A stretch of DNA of 33,168 nt from NCBI GenBank assembly GCA_039926025.1, contig JBDSXV010000096.1:1-33168 (forward strand), in the 5' to 3' direction. The notes under the pieces were generated by a model, which was not told the origin of the DNA, ran no database searches, and worked only from the letters and a program-made list of their open reading frames with translations. The number at the start of each line of letters is the position of its first letter. Within the stretch, counting starts at the first letter, position 1. The translations under genes and the position numbers were made by a program. This document shows positions 18,267-26,567 of this stretch, piece by piece. The stretch is from Dokdonella_A sp039926025 (GTDB lineage: Bacteria > Pseudomonadota > Gammaproteobacteria > Xanthomonadales > Rhodanobacteraceae).

Positions 18267-19688
18267 ATGAACAACAAGTTCGCAAGCGTGGCGCTGTGTA
18301 GCGCCTCGGTGTTTTTTTCGACCTGCACATTCGCGCGTGATGGCAATCTCGACCCTGGCTTCGGCGCCGCTGGCAAGGTGTTCACGAAGTATTCCAACTG
18401 GTTCATCGATACGTACAACATTGAGCTTGCCCAACAATCCGATGGCAAGCTTCTGGTCGGCTCGTCGCGTGACTACGCGAATCCGGACTACGACTTCGGT
18501 GTCATGCGGCTGATGCCTGACGGCAGTCTGGACACGACGTTCGGTGCGAACGGAGAGCGATTTGTCGTGTTCGACCGCACCGGCAGCGACAAGGGAGACC
18601 ACCTCGTGGGGATGGCGCTCCAATCCGATGGCAAGATCGTGCTGGTCGGCGTTGTCGACGGCGATACAAGCACCGGCGATGACATGGGGATCGCGCGCCT
18701 CAATGCAGATTGATCCCTTGATACGGCATTCGGTACTTCCGGCAAAACCGTCGTTCCGTTCAATCTGGGCAATTGCGCGACCAACGGTTGTGCCGACGAC
18801 GCGCTGCGCGTGAACCTGCAGGCGGACGGAAAGATCCTCGTCGTGGGGCAGGCGAGTTCGAATCCGGATGCGATGACCTTTACCTCGAGTCTGGCGATCA
18901 CGCGCCTCACCACGACAGGCCAACGCGATTCGACGTTCGACGTCGACGGTCGCGTGACACTTCAGTTCGGTACCGGCGATGCAGCACGCGGTTTTCGCGC
19001 GAAGCAACTGGCGGATGGAACGCATATCCTCGCGGCAGGCGGCGCCAATACGACGCCCGCGGGTACCAACGTGGACTTCGCACTGGCCCGGCTCAACGAC
19101 AACGGATCGCTTGATGTGACGTTTGGCGTGGGCGGCAAGACGACGTACGGTTTCGACATCGGCGGAGACTTGGGTGAAATTGCAACCGACTTCGTGGAGT
19201 TGCCGGATGGAAGACTCATGGTATGTGGCGAAGTCAGGGTCAACAGTCCGAGCAACTACGACTTCGGCTGCATGCGTTTTCTGGCCAATGGAGTGCCCGA
19301 TCCCGCGTTCTCGCCTATCCTTATTCCGTTCGATATTGGTGGTGGCTTCCTGGATGCGCCCTTGCGCCTCGAGCGCGACTCGCGTGGGCGTTTCCTGCTG
19401 ATCGGCTTTTCCGAAGTCGCGCCAGACACGTACGACTTCGCCGCCGCGCGATTGATGCCTGACGGTGCGCTGGACACCAGCTTCGGCAATGGTGGCATCC
19501 TTACCTACGACAGCAATCCCGGTACCACGGGAGGTGAGCAGGCCAACGGCGCCTCCGGGGTCGTCGTGCAGCCGGACGGCAAGATCGTCATCGCAGGCTA
19601 TGCCGACAGCGACGGCAGCAGCAATGAAATATTCGAAATCGTACGCGTCATCGGCGACACAATCTTCGAGAATGGATTCGATGGCTGA
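18267..19688 (+). pseudogene. Delta-60 repeat secreted protein interrupted by one in-frame TGA
   Basis: The frame opens at an ATG with GGGAG five bases upstream and a signal peptide (MNNKFASVALCSASVFFSTC ... FA). It runs to 19688 but is broken by TGA at 18711-18713. Reading through gives one continuous protein of about 473 residues built of delta-60-type repeats: D-G-x-L-D-x-x-F-G, then variable residues, then Q-x-D-G-K-I-x-x-x-G. Examples are PDGSLDTTFGANG, NGSLDVTFGVGG and DGALDTSFGNGG. The stop falls exactly where the conserved Gly of DGSLD is expected (NAD-stop-SLDTAFG), a single-base GGA to TGA change. The downstream half is otherwise intact and ends DTIFENGFDG, the shared tag. It is a very young pseudogene, a readthrough site or a sequencing error. 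Confidence 0.82.
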
Positions 19689-19756
19689 CGTGTTTGTACG
19701 CGCGGTTGGAAACATCCAGCCGCGCGGATTTCAGATGAAAGCCGCCGGGATATCCC

Positions 19757-19784
19757 AAGCCGCAGCGATGCGGCTTTTGCTTTT
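19757..19784 (+). terminator. Intrinsic terminator after the delta-60 gene
   Basis: Arms AAGCCGCA (19757-19764) and TGCGGCTT (19769-19776) enclose a GCGA loop and run into TTGCTTTT. It lies about 70 bases after the stop of the delta-60 frame. The remainder of the 19689-20045 gap shows no gene. Confidence 0.75.
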
Positions 19785-20045
19785 CGATTCAGCGGCGGCG
19801 ATGCGATCCGCCTGAGCACGGTGAGTTGCGGCTGCACGGGTACTCCGGCCGAATCGAGCAGGCAGGATTCCGGCGGTATCGACAACGCCGGATTCGGGGC
19901 GGCTGCGCGGGCGCGTCGTGGGCGGCTGTCGGCATCCCTCTGCCGTGTTTGAAGCCGCGGGTTCGCGCATGAGCCGAATGGACGCTCTTTTTCGCTATAA
20001 GGAAGAGTGCGGCCGACGGGGCCGCCGTTCAGCTGGGGATTCGTC

Positions 20046-21461
20046 ATGAAACAGTGTCTTGTCGCGTTGATCGCCTTGCTTTCGTTTGGGCCCGCGTGGG
20101 CGGACCGCCTGTACTCGGACAGCTTCGAAGTCCCCGTTGTCGGCCCCTACTTTCCACGCGTGGGCAATACGTTTGCGCTGCCCCCAGGTCCGACCGCCGA
20201 CCAGCTCGAATGGATCATGGGCGAGCTCGCCGCCGGCGAGACCACCACCCCGGCGGAAATTGCTGCGCATTTCGATCCGGCCTGGAGCGTATCGGTTGCC
20301 AATACGCAGGCATTCTTCCAGACGCTGCGCACAAGCTTCCCCAACGCGATCATCCGCGACGTGGTGGCGGTGACGCCGGTGCAGGTCACCGTGGTCATTT
20401 CCAAACCGGACCTCAGCACGCCGTACGGATTCCTCAACCTCGAAGCACATTACACGGGCGCGCACGGCATCCTCATTTTCAGCGTGAGCAACTACTTCGG
20501 ATCGGTGCAGTACGCCGAAGACCAGACACTCACACTCACCCAGGCCGTGACCAAATTCGGCACGCTCTCCAGTGCGCCGGCAATGCTCGTCGGCCGCATC
20601 GGCGCGAGCGGGCAATGCACGGCCATCGAGGATCTGAACGCGTCGCAGCCGCATGCCACCGCTTCAATCTTCAAACTGTGGGTGCTAGCCGGGCTCGCGC
20701 GCGGCATGAACCTGGGTTCGATCGACATCGGCGAGAACATCCAGCTCGTTTCGTCCGCGCTCGCCCCCGCGGGTACCATCAACAACGAACCGCTCGGCAC
20801 GCTGTTCTCGATCGTCGACATGGCCACCCTGATGATCGGCATCAGCGACAACACCGCCACCGACCATGTGCATCATCGTGTCGGCCGTCCTCTGATCGAC
20901 GATGCCATCGACGCCTATGGAGTCGCCGACCCGACCATCCTCAAACCCCTGCTCGACATCAGCGAGCAATTCCATCTGCTGTTCTCGTTTCCGCTCGCCA
21001 CGGCGCAGGCCTACATCAATGGCAGCGAGACCTACCAGCAGCAATTCATCGACAACCAGATCGTCCCGCTGGGTCCGTACACGTCGGGCACGTACTCCAA
21101 TCCCGGCCTGCTCACAGCCGGAAGCTGGCGCGCGAGCCCGATGGATATCTGCAATGCCTTCGCACATCACCGGCGCCTGCCGCAGGGCTCGGATGCGATG
21201 AACATTGTCAATCAGGCCTTGACTGCGCAAAGTGCGCAGCCCGAAGTGCGCAATGCCTGGGACCGCGTCTGGTACAAGGGCGGCAGTCTCTCCGGCGGCG
21301 ACGGCTACCACGTGCTGACGCATGCGTGGATGGTTCAGAAGAACGACCAGGACCCCTATGTCGTCATCGCGATGTCGAACAGCGACAGCGGCGGTATCGA
21401 CCAATACAAGGTGCAGTCGATTACGGGACGCATCCTGCAGCTGGTTTCGCAAATGCCTTGA
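20046..21461 (+). CDS. Secreted serine hydrolase, class A beta-lactamase-like (ORF12/LpqF-like), 471 aa
   Basis: The ATG at 20046 follows a GGGGA ribosome site and opens a signal peptide (MKQCLVALIALLSFGPAWA). The catalytic domain keeps Ser207-x-x-Lys210 (SIFK), Ser267-Asp268-Asn269 (SDN, 60 residues on, as in class A) and Lys411-Gly-Gly as the KTG equivalent. No omega-loop E-x-x-L-N is visible, and the SDN to KGG distance is about 40 residues longer than in class A lactamases, so efficient beta-lactam hydrolysis is doubtful. Residues ~45-155 look like the NTF2/steroid-isomerase-like N-terminal domain of ORF12/LpqF-type hydrolases (AAHFDPAW, NLEAHY). Immediately after the predicted cleavage site is DRLYSDSFE, a variant of the tag found at the C-termini of its neighbours. 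An esterase or peptidoglycan-related role is possible; the substrate is unknown. Confidence 0.82.
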   Translation: MKQCLVALIALLSFGPAWADRLYSDSFEVPVVGPYFPRVGNTFALPPGPTADQLEWIMGELAAGETTTPAEIAAHFDPAWSVSVANTQAFFQTLRTSFPNAIIRDVVAVTPVQVTVVISKPDLSTPYGFLNLEAHYTGAHGILIFSVSNYFGSVQYAEDQTLTLTQAVTKFGTLSSAPAMLVGRIGASGQCTAIEDLNASQPHATASIFKLWVLAGLARGMNLGSIDIGENIQLVSSALAPAGTINNEPLGTLFSIVDMATLMIGISDNTATDHVHHRVGRPLIDDAIDAYGVADPTILKPLLDISEQFHLLFSFPLATAQAYINGSETYQQQFIDNQIVPLGPYTSGTYSNPGLLTAGSWRASPMDICNAFAHHRRLPQGSDAMNIVNQALTAQSAQPEVRNAWDRVWYKGGSLSGGDGYHVLTHAWMVQKNDQDPYVVIAMSNSDSGGIDQYKVQSITGRILQLVSQMP

Positions 21462-21542
21462 CCCGCTTTGCGCCGCTCCGCACGAATGACAACAGCTCGC
21501 GCGAGGCGAGATCCGGTTTCAGGCCTCCTCTTCTTCACGGCA

Positions 21543-22011
21543 GGGTTGGGTGGGGATGGCGCGCATGCCGCGGAGAGCACCGCGGCTGAAGCCGCTCCCA
21601 CAAATGCTTCAGCCCTCCCCTTCAAGTGGAGGGTTGGGTGGGGATGGTGCTGCTCGGTGCAAATCCACACATGAGCATCGTGGCTGAAGACCCACAGACA
21701 GTTGCTTCAACAGACTATTGCTCCCGTAAAAGCCCGACAGCAGTACACCAAGTCTGCCGCGCTTCAGCCCTCCCTACGAGGAGAGGGTTGGGTGAGGATG
21801 CTGCGCATGCCGCGGAGAGCACCGCGGCTGAAGCCGCTCCCACAAATGCTTCAGCCCTCCCCTTCAAGGGGAGGGTTGGGTGGGGATGGTGCTGCTCGGT
21901 GCAAATCCACACATGAGCATCTTGGCTGAAGACCCACAGAAGTTGCTCCAACAGACAATTGCTCCCACAAGAGCCCGACAGCAGCACACCAAGGCTGCGG
22001 TGCTTGGGCTG
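21543..22011. repeat. Tandemly duplicated cluster of REP-like palindromes
   Basis: Two direct copies about 242 bases apart (21543-21770 and 21785-22011) are nearly identical. Each holds GCCGCGG-AGAGCA-CCGCGGC, GCGGCT-GA-AGCCGC with CTCCCACA, and a CCCTCCCC-TTCAA-GGGGAGGG hairpin (perfect at 21855-21875 in copy 2, with one mismatch in copy 1). GGGTTGGGTGGGGATG or a close variant recurs four times (21543, 21631, 21785, 21873). These modules resemble dispersed REP elements of pseudomonads and Xanthomonadaceae. The region 21462-22135 contains no convincing gene; the open frames across it are repeat translations. Confidence 0.8.
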
Positions 22012-22135
22012 TCCCCTTCAAGCCCTCGCCTCAAGTCGTCGACGACAAGCATGGACTGCCGACACGCTGCCTGTGCGCGCGCAAGTTCATCGGCGTACGC
22101 TTGAAGCCGGTATCCCACCCACGCGAGGAGTTGGA

Positions 22136-22312
22136 ATGAACGATGAACTGACCTGGCACCAGAAAGTGGCGCTTGCACTGACGCAAGGGGCAGCGCCAGA
22201 CGTCGTCACCAAAAACATGGGACTGCCGCTCATGTGCGAACGCACGGTCGAACTGTTTCAGGAAATGCTTGGGGAAGTACGCAAGAAATTCCCGGAGGGG
22301 ACGTCGGGCTAG
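22136..22312 (+). CDS. Small hypothetical protein, 58 aa
   Basis: A short frame opens at an ATG with a strong GAGGAG (22124-22129) six bases upstream. The product is soluble, probably helical and acidic at the start (MNDELTWHQK), with the stretch ALTQGAAPDVVTKNMGLP, which could form a helix-turn-helix-like bend, and a second amphipathic helix ending EVRKKFPEG. It has no signal peptide. I do not recognise a family. It sits between the REP-like cluster and the second beta-helix gene, with about 200 bases to the latter. Confidence 0.6.
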   Translation: MNDELTWHQKVALALTQGAAPDVVTKNMGLPLMCERTVELFQEMLGEVRKKFPEGTSG

Positions 22313-22506
22313 GCGGTGTTTGGCAACGGGCGATGCGGCCAGTTGAGTCTGGGCCGGGATGCAAACGTCGGACGAAGCCTGCAGGGACTGAATGCCGCGC
22401 TGGGGAGGCGCGAGAAATCGGGAATGCTCCAACCTGGCCGCCAATGGCGCATGTCCTAACCCAGCGCGTTGTGTCGTTGTAGCAAGGACACAGACAAGGA
22501 ATCGCC

Positions 22507-23964
22507 ATGCGCACACCCGATCGACCCTTCAATGTCAGCCTGCTCGCACGCAGCCTGGCCTTGGCACTCGCGGGTGCGGTGCTCGCCGATGGCGCCGGTG
22601 CTGCAACAGCCGTGCGCATCCGCGACCTGCCCAAGGCGCCGCGTCACGCCAAGGCGGGGCCGATGCCCGACGGCAGCAATCTATCCGTCACCACCTGCGC
22701 CGACAGCGGTGTCGGCAGCTTGCGCCAGGTGATGCTGGACGCTCACAACAACACCAACGTCGATTTCAGCCAGTTGCATTGCAGCACGATCACGCTGACA
22801 ACCGGCGCGTTGACTGACCCGAACACCGATTCCCTGCATCTTCTTGCCACGCCCGTGGTCGTCAGCGGCAAGCCGCAGCCGGTGCTGACAATCAACGCAG
22901 GCTCGGCCAGCCGGGTCATCGAACACCACTCCGGTGGTCAATTGGAAATAAGCGGTATTGCCTTGATCAACGGGCATTCCAGCGCAGGCAAGGGCGGCTG
23001 CATCTACGCCATGGGGCACGTCACACTGACCGCCGTGACGGTGAGCAATTGCGCGGCGGTGGCGACCCCTGGCAATGCAGCGCTGGGTGGCGGCATCTGG
23101 TCCGACGACCAGGTGGACCTGATCTACAGCACGGTCAGCGGCAATACCGCGCTCGCTCCGGCCGGTGGCTACGCCTATGGTGGCGGGGTATTTTCTTCCT
23201 ATGGTTTCTATTCGGTGTTCAGCGCGGTGCAAAGCAATACTGCCACCGGCATCGGCTACGGCGGTGGCGTCAGCGTCAATGGTTACGCCTCGATCAAGTC
23301 ATCGGCGATCATTGGGAACATCGCGGCATACGGCGCGGGACTTGCGTTGTTCGGCTCAGGCTCCGGCCCCGGCGATTTCAGCATCCTCAACAGCACCGTC
23401 TCGTTGAACCATGCCAGCGGCTTCGCCGCCGGCATCGAAGCGGACGCGCCACTGGCTGTCTACAACAGCACCATTGCGTTCAACATCGGAGATCATGCGA
23501 ACACCGCGAATGACGCGGCCGGCATCGTCATGGAAGACGCGCATGCGCTCACGCTGGTGAGCTCGATCGTCGCGCGGAACATGCAGGGCGGTGTTGCCCA
23601 CGACATTGGCGGAGCCGGCACCATCGCCGGCAGCGCCGATCTCGTGATGAGTTCCACACTCGCGCTGCCCGCGGGAACGCTTTCCGCCGATCCGCTGTTG
23701 AATGTCTTCGGAAACTACGGCGGCCAGACCAACCTGTTCGGACTGCAGCCCAACAGCCCGGCAATCAATGCCGGCAGCAATCCGTTGAACACGCTGTGCG
23801 ACCAGCGTGGTGGTTCCTTCGTGCTGCCATTCGGAATGACCGGCTTCTATGAGAGAAAGACCGGTACTGCGCCAGACATCGGCGCCTTCGAATTCGGTGC
23901 CGGCGACACGCTGTTTGCTGACGGATTCGAAGATGTGCCGCCGTTCTCGTGCTATCCCGGGTAG
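22507..23964 (+). CDS. Secreted beta-helix protein, choice-of-anchor Q type, with F-x-x-GFE tag, 485 aa
   Basis: The ATG follows AAGGA at seven-base spacing. Residues 1-33 form a signal peptide ending near GAGAAT. The body (~55-400) has short Ser/Asn/Gly-rich repeats (STVSGNTAL, AVQSNTATG, SAIIGNIAA, STVSLNHAS, STIAFNIGD) typical of a right-handed parallel beta helix. The end carries the choice-of-anchor Q pattern: NSPAINAGSNP, a CDQRG Cys motif and PDIGAFE. DTLFADGFE follows, then a nine-residue tail (DVPPFSCYPG region). It differs from the 2222-3322 protein in the middle but shares its end architecture. Function is unknown; an extracellular polysaccharide-binding or adhesin-like role is only a family-level guess. 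Confidence 0.85.
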   Translation: MRTPDRPFNVSLLARSLALALAGAVLADGAGAATAVRIRDLPKAPRHAKAGPMPDGSNLSVTTCADSGVGSLRQVMLDAHNNTNVDFSQLHCSTITLTTGALTDPNTDSLHLLATPVVVSGKPQPVLTINAGSASRVIEHHSGGQLEISGIALINGHSSAGKGGCIYAMGHVTLTAVTVSNCAAVATPGNAALGGGIWSDDQVDLIYSTVSGNTALAPAGGYAYGGGVFSSYGFYSVFSAVQSNTATGIGYGGGVSVNGYASIKSSAIIGNIAAYGAGLALFGSGSGPGDFSILNSTVSLNHASGFAAGIEADAPLAVYNSTIAFNIGDHANTANDAAGIVMEDAHALTLVSSIVARNMQGGVAHDIGGAGTIAGSADLVMSSTLALPAGTLSADPLLNVFGNYGGQTNLFGLQPNSPAINAGSNPLNTLCDQRGGSFVLPFGMTGFYERKTGTAPDIGAFEFGAGDTLFADGFEDVPPFSCYPG

Positions 23965-24021
23965 TGCATGGCGGCCGTGGCGTGAGTGCATCGCTGTGTT
24001 GCGGTGATGCGGCAATCGGGA

Positions 24022-24525
24022 TCAATGCGGCGAAGATACCCCCTCAACAGGCACCCATTGGCGACTTTCCGCGCAGGTGGTTGCCTTGTAGGCGTGATTG
24101 ACCCAATCACCGCCTTCGATGTAGAACGCGAGCGAATATTCCTTGCCGCAGTCGGGCATGTGGGCCGTTGTCATTTGTCCGGTCACCGGCCCCAGTTGTC
24201 CAACCACGTTCGCCTCGCCCTCCTCAACGCTGAACTCGCGCACAAGGAAGTATCCGACGGGAAGCGTATTCGCGGGACCGGGCGCTGCCGCGACGGTCGG
24301 ATGAACGTGCTTGAGCGCCTCGCGTGCCCGCGGATCCAGAGAGGGCGGCGCGACTATCGTGTGGATCTCGCCCTTTGCATCGATCTGCTTGAAGGTGACG
24401 ACAGCGATCGAATCAAAATCGTTCTGGGTCACGTGGAAATCCGTCATCCGCCTTCCTTGCTGGTACTGCATTCCGTTGCAAGCTGCCAGGCAGAAACCCA
24501 GTAGTACGGCGATGAGAATTCGCAC
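24022..24525 (-). CDS. Hypothetical lipoprotein, 167 aa
   Basis: The GTG at 24525 is chosen because it opens a lipoprotein signal peptide, MRILIAVLLGFCLAAC, with the lipid-modified Cys at position 16 and an AAGG ribosome site upstream. A longer open frame exists but would bury this signal. The mature protein is soluble with no motif I recognise; Cys residues at PDCGKE and TTCAES may form a disulfide. The residue after Cys16 is Asn, so outer-membrane sorting is likely by the Lol +2 rule. It converges with the beta-helix gene, with 57 bases between stops. Confidence 0.75.
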   Translation of the reverse strand: MRILIAVLLGFCLAACNGMQYQQGRRMTDFHVTQNDFDSIAVVTFKQIDAKGEIHTIVAPPSLDPRAREALKHVHPTVAAAPGPANTLPVGYFLVREFSVEEGEANVVGQLGPVTGQMTTAHMPDCGKEYSLAFYIEGGDWVNHAYKATTCAESRQWVPVEGVSSPH

Positions 24526-24659
24526 GGTCTTGACCCTTCGCGAACGAAAAGAAGCTACCGGATCTGTTTCGGCTGCCCGAAGGATCCACGAAAGAACATC
24601 CGCCATCTTGTCGAACCCTGCGGACGATGGATAGTCCCGCCTGCCCGCCGCGGACGGCC

Positions 24660-25034
24660 TCGGACGGTGGCACCCCGATACGACGCTCCGCTCGATGTCG
24701 TGTTTCCTGCGGTGCTCGTGTTTACCTGGGATCAAGACGCTCATCGCGATGCGATCGGCGTTCAAACCAGCGAAGGAACGACCGTGAGCGTAGCGCGTCG
24801 GGCATCACGCTGCACGGCCGCAAGGAAATGGACGATCCCGCATCGTCTGGAGAAGCACCGGATGCCACCACCAACGGGCTCTATGTCGGCAGCGACATAG
24901 CCGGCGGATACGCGATGACGATCGGCTCGACGACCTGGAGCGAACTGGCCAATGACGACGACATCACTGTTGTAAGAATGACTGCCTCGGATGAATTGTT
25001 CGAAACCGGTTTTGGTAGCGCCGGTATCGAGTGA
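24660..25034 (+). pseudogene. Decayed C-terminal fragment of a delta-60 repeat protein
   Basis: The last part (24828-25034) encodes IAGGYAM, DDDITVVRM and then DELFETGF, followed by a short tail and stop. This parallels the end of the interrupted gene at 18267-19688 (VIAGYADSDG, EIVRVIG, DTIFENGFDG). Upstream, in another frame (~24667-24780), VVFPAVLVFTWDQD and DAIGVQTSEG look like the preceding repeat, so at least one frameshift separates the parts. No signal peptide or full repeat set remains. An ATG at 24828 could still express 68 residues, but the AAGGA lies too close to it. I read it as a degraded paralogue. Confidence 0.5.
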
Positions 25035-25135
25035 ATGGGAACGGGAGCGAAGCACTCGCTGCAAGCAGGTGAGGCAACCGCGGCGTACCAGACAATCAGC
25101 AAGACTTCTTCACTTCTTGAAAGCAGGTATGCGCA

Positions 25136-25549
25136 ATGCAAAAGCCGGCCAAACAGGCACTGACGTTCTGGTTGTTCGCGACGGCGCTGATCCTTCTCGC
25201 GCTCGTTACCTGGCTCGGCGCGCCACGCACCCCCGACGGTGCCGGCGAAGCGATCGGCCGCGTCGTCGCGCAAACCGGCGTTCCGGCCTTGCTTGTGTGG
25301 TGGCTGGCGCGCAGCCGGAAGCCGCCATGGTCGTGGTTGCAGTTCGGTTCCGTCTACCTGCTCGCGGCGATTGCCTTCGGCCTGCTTTTGACGATGGGTC
25401 GAGCGCATGCGACGGATCGCTGCCTCGCCACGCCCATGCCAACGGGTACGCCGCTGGCGCACGCGATGCAATCACCCCGCTTCGCCGTCGCGCCGGGCTA
25501 TCTCCACCTGGAAACCCTTTCTTCGACGCTGCCGTCCGCCGCGCAATGA
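25136..25549 (+). CDS. Small hypothetical membrane protein, 137 aa
   Basis: The ATG is preceded by AGCAGG at eight-base spacing. Hydrophobic segments at residues ~10-28, ~45-58 and ~68-86 predict two or three membrane helices, and the Trp-rich WSWLQF stretch lies at the interface. The C-terminal ~45 residues are soluble. No family is recognised. It is followed 61 bases later by a secreted-protein gene on the same strand, with which it may form an operon. Confidence 0.65.
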   Translation: MQKPAKQALTFWLFATALILLALVTWLGAPRTPDGAGEAIGRVVAQTGVPALLVWWLARSRKPPWSWLQFGSVYLLAAIAFGLLLTMGRAHATDRCLATPMPTGTPLAHAMQSPRFAVAPGYLHLETLSSTLPSAAQ

Positions 25550-25610
25550 CGACGTGCCGACAATGCCAGGACGAGGCGGGCTTTTCGCTATCCTCAAAAA
25601 AGGTCTACCG

Positions 25611-26216
25611 ATGAAACTCAGCTCGATACGATTCCCTTCTGAACGCAACCTCATGCTGTTCGCAATTGTCGCGTCTGTGGTGCCGTCGCTGACGCACGCG
25701 GCATGTACGCGCGACCAGGCCTTCAACCGCATGATGGCGCTCAATCAATACGCCATGAAGCTGCAGGCGGCATTGCCCGATCCGCTGAAGGATCCGCGCG
25801 GTTACGAGGCCAACTACCAGCGCGTGAACGACTTCGGCTCACGCCTGGGTGCCGTCGGCAAGGCACTGGCCGACGCCAGGTATGATGAGGCGTGCGCCAC
25901 CTACGACGCCTTGGCGAAGGACTACGGTGTGGACCTTGCCGCGCAGAACGTGCGTTCGCTCGCTGTCGTCGAGGCCGAAGGCAAGCATCCGCCAAAGACA
26001 GGTTGCGATCTCGCGGAATCGTCGCGCCGGTCGATGTGGCTCACCGAATCGTTCCAGAAGCACGCACAGGAAAAGAACTTGCAGCGGGATGACTGGCAAA
26101 CGTTCGGCAAGGAAATGGAGCCGGTTGGATTGCTGATGCAGCAAGATCCCAAACAGGCTTGCGCGCTGATCGACACTATCGCAGCGAAGTACGGCTTTCG
26201 GCGCGCGGGAAGCTGA
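25611..26216 (+). CDS. Hypothetical secreted helical protein, 201 aa
   Basis: The ATG at 25611 follows AAAGG at eight-base spacing and opens a signal peptide (hydrophobic ~14-28, cleaved after THA). The mature protein is mostly helical and charged, with four Cys (ACTRDQ, EACATY, TGCDLA, QACALI) that could form two disulfides in the periplasm. An internal similarity, DEACATYDALAKDYG and KQACALIDTIAAKYG, suggests two related helical hairpins. The family is not recognised. It lies downstream of a small membrane-protein gene. Confidence 0.7.
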   Translation: MKLSSIRFPSERNLMLFAIVASVVPSLTHAACTRDQAFNRMMALNQYAMKLQAALPDPLKDPRGYEANYQRVNDFGSRLGAVGKALADARYDEACATYDALAKDYGVDLAAQNVRSLAVVEAEGKHPPKTGCDLAESSRRSMWLTESFQKHAQEKNLQRDDWQTFGKEMEPVGLLMQQDPKQACALIDTIAAKYGFRRAGS

Positions 26217-26218
26217 CG

Positions 26219-26497
26219 CTACGCGTTTTTGTTGTCCGGTCTGTTTGGTGCGGGCACCCAACCGGCAAACCCGAGATCAGGCAGCATCGCCAGCAGCGCC
26301 GATCCGTGATCGGTTTCCGTCCTCACGCTGTTGGGCGCAACAATTTCCACCGATCCGCTGTTGGACATCCTCGGAAACTTGGCAAGCAGGACAAAGATGC
26401 ACGGCCTGCCACCTGGAAGCCAGCGGGCGGGGCGAACGCTTGCGATGATGTCGACCAGAACGACCATCAACGCATCACGCATCGCGTCAATCTTCAT
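26219..26497 (-). CDS. Possible small protein, 92 aa
   Basis: The frame has a codon-third-position GC bias like real genes here and a protein-like composition (for example PCIFVLLAKFP, VEIVAPNSVRTE). It starts 70 bases after the stop of the beta-helix gene on the same strand and ends two bases from the stop of the opposing gene. The ribosome site is weak and no family is recognised. It may be a remnant or may not be a gene. If it is not, the 26217-26567 gap holds nothing else I can identify. Confidence 0.35.
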   Translation of the reverse strand: MKIDAMRDALMVVLVDIIASVRPARWLPGGRPCIFVLLAKFPRMSNSGSVEIVAPNSVRTETDHGSALLAMLPDLGFAGWVPAPNRPDNKNA

Positions 26498-26567
26498 CTG
26501 CTATTGCTTGCCATGGAACGCGTAGCGAAACCAGCGGCGACGATGAAGATCGCGTGGTCCGTGCCGG

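Noticed and set aside
18853..18866. tRNA T-loop-like GAGTTCGAATCC
   Set aside because: It lies inside the delta-60 coding frame and no cloverleaf can be built around it.
18231..19715. 494-codon minus-strand open frame over the delta-60 gene
   Set aside because: It is uninterrupted where the plus-strand frame has a stop, so it was considered, but its content is shadow-like (Arg/His/Val rich, no family), while the plus strand shows clear repeats, a signal peptide and a ribosome site.
20054..21589. 511-codon plus-strand frame overlapping the serine hydrolase
   Set aside because: Arg/Pro/His-rich shadow; the hydrolase frame has signal peptide and catalytic motifs.
21543..22011. CRISPR array
   Set aside because: Only two ~242-base copies with composite palindromes; no short regularly spaced repeats with unique spacers.
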